Assembly (NCBI GenBank): GCA_030374735.1
Contig: JASCIV010000836.1
Coordinates: forward strand, 1-11,484
Direction of reading: 5' to 3'
DNA length: 11,484 nucleotides
Source: Gracilaria caudata
Taxonomy: Eukaryota; Rhodophyta; Florideophyceae; Gracilariales; Gracilariaceae
Under the pieces are notes generated by a model that saw only the letters and a program-made list of their open reading frames with translations, was not told the DNA's origin and ran no database searches. The first letter of the stretch is position 1. Each line of letters opens with the position of its first letter. Shown here piece after piece: positions 7,247 to 11,484 of the stretch. Made by a program: the position numbers and the translations under genes.

Positions 7247-7299
7247 GGCTGGGGAAATCCGACCCAGCCAAACTGCCGCCGATGAAGATCAAGTTGGAT
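7234..7299 (+). promoter_or_regulatory. candidate -1 ribosomal frameshift signal between Gag-Pro and Pol
   Basis: The Pol frame is open from 7201, after a TGA at 7198-7200, and Gag-Pro ends at 7244-7246. The shift must therefore happen between 7201 and 7243. GGTTTTC at 7234-7240, read G-GTT-TTC in the Gag frame, allows the A-site tRNA to slip cleanly (TTC to TTT). The P-site re-pairing GTT to GGT is imperfect, comparable to the known GGAUUUU type. After a 6-nt spacer comes a perfect 7-bp stem, GGCTGGG (7247-7253) with CCCAGCC (7263-7269). The loop part ATCCGA (7257-7262) can pair with TTGGAT (7294-7299) with one G-U pair, making an H-type pseudoknot with a 3-nt first loop and a 24-nt second loop. 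Confidence 0.55.
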
Positions 7300-9999
7300 C
7301 CCCAGAAGCGGCCGGTGAAGGTAAAGGCGCGGCGCTACCCAGCGCCGCAACGAGCCTTCTTGAAGGCGTATACGGCCAAGCTCGTTGAGCTAGGAATATT
7401 TGTCCCGAACCCTCATGCGGATTGGCAGGCAGCACCGTTGCTAGTCCCAAAAGTAGGTTCAAAAGCCAAGTTTCGGTGTGCAATAGACCTGCGTCCGGTG
7501 AACGCGGCTACGATTAAGCAATCATGGCCGATGCCTCATCTCGACTCCGAAGTTCAGGACTTTGCCGGAAGCCGTTGCTTCGCGGTTATTGATTTCGTAC
7601 ACGGGTACTGGCAGCTTCCACTGCACCCAGAGTCATATACAGCGTGTGGTGTGGTTTGTCCGGACGGAACATACTCATCTACTCGAGTAATTCCAGGGCT
7701 AACCAACGCAGCTGCGCATTTTCAGTCATCCGTGGAACCGTTATTCAAGGATCTAAGGGCCAACCTGAAGGCTTGGATAGACGACTTTAACCTCCACGCG
7801 AAGAATGAAAACCTTTTACTCTCGGTGATGCGGCGTTTCTTTGAAATCTGCAGAGAGTACGGGCTGTTTATTTCCGCGAAGAAGAGTAAGTTTTTCGCCA
7901 AGGAAATCAAGTGGTGCGGGAGACTGGTCAATGGCGATGGCTACACGATGGACCCATCTAATGTTGAGGGTCTACGCGATATGCAAATGCCACAAACCGC
8001 AGATGAGTTGTGTGAATTCATACACTGTTGTCGGTGGATGGCTACCGCAATCCCTGACTTTGATCGGCGCGTGGCACCACTGACGAATGTCCTAGAGGAA
8101 GCATACAAGAAGGCCGGCAGGAGAAAGAAGCGTGCCATAAAGGGCATAGCATTACAATCTCTGCCTTGGGGCCGTGTACAAGAGAAAGCCTTCTCAGAGA
8201 TACAAGACAGTCTCCGTAATGCTGTGCAGCTTTCCTATCCAAGGAAAGGCAATGTTATCTGTGTCTTCACAGATGCTTCAAATAATCATTGGTCAAGTGT
8301 GGTGACTCAAACGGACCCGAAAATGCTTACCAAACCATTTGCAGAGCAGCAGCACGAGCCGCTGGCTTTCTTGGGAGGTACATTCAAAGGGGCTCAGAAA
8401 AACTGGAGCACATATGAGCAAGAAGGTTTTGCTATCGTCAAGACGTTTGACAAGTTGGACTACTTGTTCTTGGACGAGCATCCTGTGCACGTGTTTACAG
8501 ATCACAAGAACCTTTTGTTCGTGTTCGCACCCTATGCGATGCAGCCTACGATCGGTCAGCATATCGTGGCAAAGGTGCAGCGATGGGCAGTGTTTCTTTC
8601 GCGTTTTGAGTACGTGATCGAGCATATTCCGGGGAATGAGAATATATTCGCAGATATGCTTACCCGGTGGACAAAGGGCTACCGAAGAAAGACCTTGACC
8701 ACGAGTAAGATCTTTAGTCTGGTGCAATCGGCTGCACAGATTGCACCACCCACGAACAAGGTGGAATGGCCTGGTGTCGAAGAGTTTCGCTTGGCACAGG
8801 CTACGCATAGAGCTCCAGCGTACCTCAAGAGAGGAAAGGACAATTTATTGCATGACGGTCCGCTAATATGGATTCCTTCCGAGGCTACCGAGCTAAAGTT
8901 AAAGGTTCTAATCCTTTCTCACTGCGGCAGTATTGGACACCGCGGCGCGGATGCCACGGAGAGCATCATTCGTGAGAATTTCAAGTGGAATGGCATGTCG
9001 GCGGACATTCAAGACTTCATGCGAGGCTGCTTGCACTGCTTAGTGACGAGATCCGGCGAGGTTGTTCCTAGACCCCTAGGTTCAGGCCTGCACGGTGAAC
9101 GGCCCAACGAGGTAATTCACTTCGATTTCATCTACCTCGGAGAGAGCGTAAGTGAGATGAAGTATGCCTTGATCATACGGGATGATCTAAGCTCATTCAC
9201 TTGGCTATGGCCTACTGCAGAAGCGACGAGTGAAGCCGCTGCTGACGCTATCGCTACGTGGGTCGCGACATTTGGAGTCATGGAGTATATGGTTTCTGAC
9301 CAGGGCTCACACGTCAAGAATGAATTGTTTCGCCTTCTAGCCGAGATGCTGAAAATCAGCCACCATTTTACGACAGCGTACTGTCCATGGGCGAATGGGT
9401 CGGTCGAAAGAATATGCCGGGAGGTGAAACGCGCTTGTTTAGCAGTGCTACACGAGTTCCGTTTGTCTGCGAAGGACTGGCCTGCTGTGCTAGAATGTGT
9501 TCAAAGCATACTGAACCAAGCGCCATTGAAACGACTTGGAGTGCGTAAGAAGGGTACGGGTGTTTTTCGTACACCATTGGAAGTGTTCACGGGACACAAG
9601 CCAAGCCGACCACTGCTACAAGCGTTGCCGATCGACAAATATCTGACGCTGCCGAACCTATCAGAGGTCCGCGCAAGGCAGTTAGTTGAAGTCGAGAAAA
9701 TGCAGAGCGCACTAGACGACATGCACAGAGAAGTTAGTGGCAGCGTTTCAAAGCGTCGAAAGCAAGCGATTGAACGACACAACGCACGCACGAATGTGAG
9801 CGCCTCGCAATTCGAGATAGGTGACTACGTTCTGGTGCGAAAGGCTCAGAAGCATGGGCATAAACTCCAATTTCGATGGAGAGGACCACGTCAGATTACC
9901 GGAACAAAGTCACCATGGGTCTATGAAGTTAAGGACCTGGTGAAGGGTAAGAAAGAACTGGTGCATGCGCGAAGAATAATCCGCTACCGAGTGGCATAG
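7282..9999 (+). CDS. pol: Pol: reverse transcriptase, RNase H and integrase of Ty3/gypsy retrotransposon
   Basis: This 905-residue ORF copies element RNA to DNA and inserts it into the genome. The first ATG is 7282, but the frame opens at 7201 and the protein is probably made as a -1 fusion to Gag-Pro. Reverse transcriptase spans about residues 20-240, with catalytic D104 in AVIDFVHGYW and D167-D168 in AWIDDFNL, a WIDD in place of the usual YxDD. RNase H spans about 320-465: D331 in FTDAS, E381 in YEQEGFAIV, D407 in FTDHKNL and D458 in FADMLTRW. Integrase has an HHCC zinc finger (H547, H553, C583, C586) and a DDE core: D615, D673 in VSDQGSHVKN and E709 in NGSVERI, the last pair 35 residues apart as in classical integrases. 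A GPY/F-like C-terminal module follows with WRGPR (866-870). The ORF stops soon afterwards at RRIIRYRVA with no chromodomain. There are no internal stops or frameshifts. Confidence 0.95.
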   Translation: MKIKLDPQKRPVKVKARRYPAPQRAFLKAYTAKLVELGIFVPNPHADWQAAPLLVPKVGSKAKFRCAIDLRPVNAATIKQSWPMPHLDSEVQDFAGSRCFAVIDFVHGYWQLPLHPESYTACGVVCPDGTYSSTRVIPGLTNAAAHFQSSVEPLFKDLRANLKAWIDDFNLHAKNENLLLSVMRRFFEICREYGLFISAKKSKFFAKEIKWCGRLVNGDGYTMDPSNVEGLRDMQMPQTADELCEFIHCCRWMATAIPDFDRRVAPLTNVLEEAYKKAGRRKKRAIKGIALQSLPWGRVQEKAFSEIQDSLRNAVQLSYPRKGNVICVFTDASNNHWSSVVTQTDPKMLTKPFAEQQHEPLAFLGGTFKGAQKNWSTYEQEGFAIVKTFDKLDYLFLDEHPVHVFTDHKNLLFVFAPYAMQPTIGQHIVAKVQRWAVFLSRFEYVIEHIPGNENIFADMLTRWTKGYRRKTLTTSKIFSLVQSAAQIAPPTNKVEWPGVEEFRLAQATHRAPAYLKRGKDNLLHDGPLIWIPSEATELKLKVLILSHCGSIGHRGADATESIIRENFKWNGMSADIQDFMRGCLHCLVTRSGEVVPRPLGSGLHGERPNEVIHFDFIYLGESVSEMKYALIIRDDLSSFTWLWPTAEATSEAAADAIATWVATFGVMEYMVSDQGSHVKNELFRLLAEMLKISHHFTTAYCPWANGSVERICREVKRACLAVLHEFRLSAKDWPAVLECVQSILNQAPLKRLGVRKKGTGVFRTPLEVFTGHKPSRPLLQALPIDKYLTLPNLSEVRARQLVEVEKMQSALDDMHREVSGSVSKRRKQAIERHNARTNVSASQFEIGDYVLVRKAQKHGHKLQFRWRGPRQITGTKSPWVYEVKDLVKGKKELVHARRIIRYRVA

Positions 10000-10019
10000 A
10001 AATCAAGACTAGAGGGTAG
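10000..10019 (+). promoter_or_regulatory. possible polypurine tract at the retrotransposon 3' end
   Basis: Directly after the pol stop the plus strand reads AAATCAAGACTAGAGGGTAG, mostly purine. This is the expected place and style for the primer of plus-strand DNA synthesis, after which a 3' LTR should start. No LTR could be confirmed beyond it, and the tract is broken by several pyrimidines. Confidence 0.35.
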
Positions 10020-10432
10020 AATTGATTTTTCCTATTTGAGCTGTCTTCAGGAGGCACCTCACCTTCTTCACCTTCATCAATCGCGAGGTCTTCAACGTCA
10101 TACATATTCGGCTCTGCTACCTCTGCAGAAGTTCCAGTGACTCTTGCATTCAACATCGGAGGGAGCAAAGTAGCTTTTAAAAGGTTAGAAATACTTTCCG
10201 CAATGATTAGAACGTAACACAATCACGTACCTTTCGGCTTCTCTTTTATTTCCTTCCTAATTCGGTAGTAACGGTTACGGAATGACGCAATACTGTACCT
10301 ACTGAGCAGAGGATCCATTTTGCAAACTTCAGATGGACTCTCCGCACCAATAATGTCCCCTTTCTCGAACAGTTCATGTATCCGTTGAGCCGCATCCGAG
10401 TCATGAGTGAGACGAGGACGTTTTGACGACAT
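10020..10432 (-). pseudogene. N-terminal part of an intron-containing minus-strand gene, 3' end lost at the retrotransposon
   Basis: Exon 1 runs from ATG 10432 to 10231 (67 codons plus one base) and encodes a short, helical, charged domain with IHELFEKGDIIGAESP and SIASFRNRYYRIRKEIKEK, of unknown family. A GTACGT donor follows at 10230-10225. Exon 2 begins at 10173 or, with a stronger TTCTGCAG acceptor, at 10122; both keep the frame. Exon 2 becomes acidic (MYDVEDLAIDEGEEGEV). A possible further donor, AG-GTGAGG, lies just after this. The frame stays open to 9929 but there runs antisense to pol, so the real end is missing or moved. A TATA box at 10522-10528 and the lack of a convincing domain upstream support ATG 10432 over the in-frame ATG at 10561. 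The best candidate for the lost part is 5258-4896. Whether the gene belongs to the host or a mobile element is unknown. Confidence 0.55.
10174..10230 (-). other. short intron of the minus-strand gene
   Basis: The donor GTACGT starts at 10230. A CTAAC branch-point-like sequence lies at 10188-10184, and an AAAAG acceptor ends at 10174, giving a 57-nt intron in phase 1. The alternative acceptor TTCTGCAG ending at 10123 gives 108 nt. Both lengths are multiples of three and keep exon 2 in the same frame. The switch from a stopped exon 1 frame to an open exon 2 frame is what the splice explains: without it the protein ends at TGA two codons past the donor. Confidence 0.55.
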
Positions 10433-10521
10433 TGAGACTTTCTTCGGAATCGAGATTGAACCAATTCGAAGAGATGAGTGGATGGCATACGATTGAGGCA
10501 CGCGAAGAAAGGTGAATGGCG

Positions 10522-10528
10522 TTATATA
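10522..10528 (-). promoter_or_regulatory. candidate TATA box of the minus-strand gene
   Basis: On the minus strand the sequence reads GGTATATAAC, about 90 bases upstream of ATG 10432. Transcription would start near 10495, leaving a leader of about 60 bases. The stretch CCATTCACCTTTCTT just downstream resembles the pyrimidine-rich initiator region of oomycete promoters. Confidence 0.4.
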
Positions 10529-10599
10529 CCAAGCAGGGTGAGAGACACTAAGAACACTCATTTGTTTATTATGCACAAAATTCAGACGTAAATCTCCAT

Positions 10600-11393
10600 T
10601 GAATTCGCATCTCAGGCAAGAGAGACATCAGTTTTCTGACACGAGGTTAACAACAATACAAGTGCGTCCACAATAAAGACAGGATGCATGTCCGTTTCGG
10701 AGTTTTGTTCTCCAGACGGATGGGTGTGTCCTTAGTGTAGAGATCGTACATCTCCTTTCCATGTAAGAATATATTACGTACGAGTATGCCAATGTAATAC
10801 ATTAACGTATATGCCCGAAAATGTTTCGCAATACATTAAAGTCAGGTGTGAAAGATATCTGCGAGATTTGATCGTCTACAGACGAGAGAAAAAAAGTAGA
10901 AGTGGTTGTGCGATTTCTTTTTTCCAATTTCGTATGTTCCGAAAGGCAGAAGTCAATCAGATGAATATCAAAGTTTATAGACTTTGCTATAATCTCAAGT
11001 GTGCTTTGAAGCACAGTAAATGTAATTGTAATGTATTACGTGAAACTGATCGATTAAAGTCGAGAACAGACGCGCATATGAAGTTTCGTGATTCCCTCAG
11101 ACAGAACACAATGGCAAATGTTATGGTATCGGAGCGCTCTCTTTAAAATCAGACGTAAATACTTTTGCTCTTACAACGAGCATCCCCAGAAAGGAATGGT
11201 TCTCATCAAGGCAATTAAATATGCAAAACATACCCATGCATATGTTTGCCGAATGTATGCAATACAATAAGTAGAGCTTTGGTCATATATTTAATATATA
11301 CTGCAATGATTCTGACATTCGATTACAAGATTATGTCAGGCTGGGACATATACCGCGAGGCACATGCAAATTTTTCCACCAAAAACCAATTTT
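10600..11393. other. AT-rich non-coding stretch
   Basis: No supportable gene. The ORFs at 10811-11146 (plus), 11088-11270 (plus) and 11014-10802 (minus) overlap each other, have no recognisable domain and have the Lys, Arg, Cys and Asn composition expected of random translation of AT-rich DNA. No tRNA, rRNA or clear repeat was seen before the 91-nt repeat at the right edge. Confidence 0.5.
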
Positions 11394-11484
11394 GAGTTAT
11401 GCGAAGCAGGCTTCGCAAAAAGTTCGCAAAGCTCCTAAGCTACCTTTTTAGTAAAGCTTCAAAGCATAAGAGCGTACTTATTTA
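11394..11484 (+). repeat. 91-nt dispersed direct repeat, copy 2 (cut by the window end)
   Basis: This is about 96 percent identical to 3311-3401, in the same orientation and 8,083 bases away. The bases just before it (CCACCAAAAACCAATTTT) are not purine-rich and differ from those before copy 1, so both copies start at the same point, GAGTTATGCG. Whether the similarity continues past the window cannot be seen. Confidence 0.8.

Larger units (their letters stand above)
5345..10019 (+). mobile_element. Ty3/gypsy-type retrotransposon, LTRs not identified
   Basis: Two long ORFs in the order Gag-protease, then RT-RNase H-integrase; RT before integrase is the Ty3/gypsy (Metaviridae) order, not copia. 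All catalytic residues examined are present and both ORFs are uninterrupted, so the internal region looks young. The outer limits given are approximate: the left one is where composition changes, the right one is the end of the purine-rich tract after pol. No LTR pair is found within a few hundred bases of either end, and minus-strand gene-like sequence lies directly outside both. Possible explanations are insertion of an LTR-less copy, later loss of LTRs, or the minus-strand gene being part of a larger element bounded by the repeats at 3311 and 11394. Confidence 0.75.

Noticed and set aside
5471..10576. Many smaller ORFs inside gag and pol, on both strands
   Set aside because: They lie entirely within the retrotransposon coding frames and show no independent domains; they are shadows.
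10811..11270. ORFs 10811-11146 and 11088-11270 as genes
   Set aside because: They overlap in different frames, lack domains, and have a composition expected from AT-rich non-coding DNA.
1..11484. CRISPR arrays, bacterial operons, prophage or anti-phage systems
   Set aside because: There are no regularly spaced repeats or bacterial-type gene clusters; introns, TATA boxes, AATAAA and eukaryotic transposon families mark a nuclear genome.

Overview
The window reads as a transposon-rich, gene-poor stretch of a eukaryotic nuclear genome, most likely an oomycete. The transposase and the Gag/Pol proteins look like families I recognise from Phytophthora and relatives. Intergenic DNA is AT-rich while the element coding regions are more GC-balanced, and the one gene with a visible intron has a very short one (57 or 108 nt) with a GTACGT donor. 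This assignment rests on protein style only; no search was run.

Layout. 1-590: GC-rich, purine-biased block with no convincing gene, and a TATA box on the minus strand that may belong to an element or gene extending off the left edge. 838-2246: a PIF/Harbinger-like DNA transposon core, made of an acidic ORF (838-1080) overlapping in another frame a DDE transposase (1077-2165), then an AATAAA signal. 2247-4895: about 2.6 kb of AT-rich non-coding DNA with several perfect palindromes, three copies of a terminal-inverted-repeat-like motif (3084, 3191, 4617) and one copy of a 91-nt repeat (3311) whose second copy lies at 11394. 5537-9999: a Ty3/gypsy-type retrotransposon with Gag-protease (ORF1) and RT-RNase H-integrase (ORF2), on the plus strand. 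10020-10432: the 5' part of an intron-containing minus-strand gene with its own TATA box. 10600-11393: AT-rich non-coding DNA.

Two readings stand out. First, the minus-strand gene at 10432-10020 and the minus-strand ORF at 5258-4896 lie on either side of the retrotransposon, on the same strand and in the right order to be the N- and C-terminal parts of one gene split by the insertion. Second, ORF1 and ORF2 of the retrotransposon overlap in the -1 relation over 7201-7243. That overlap holds a plausible slippery site (GGTTTTC), the ORF1 stop codon, and then a hairpin that can fold into an H-type pseudoknot, so Pol is probably made by programmed -1 frameshifting.

No LTR pair was found next to the retrotransposon: gene-like sequence starts within a few tens of bases after pol and within about 280 bases before gag. 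The 91-nt direct repeat 8,083 bases apart could be mistaken for LTR starts, but no polypurine tract precedes the right copy.
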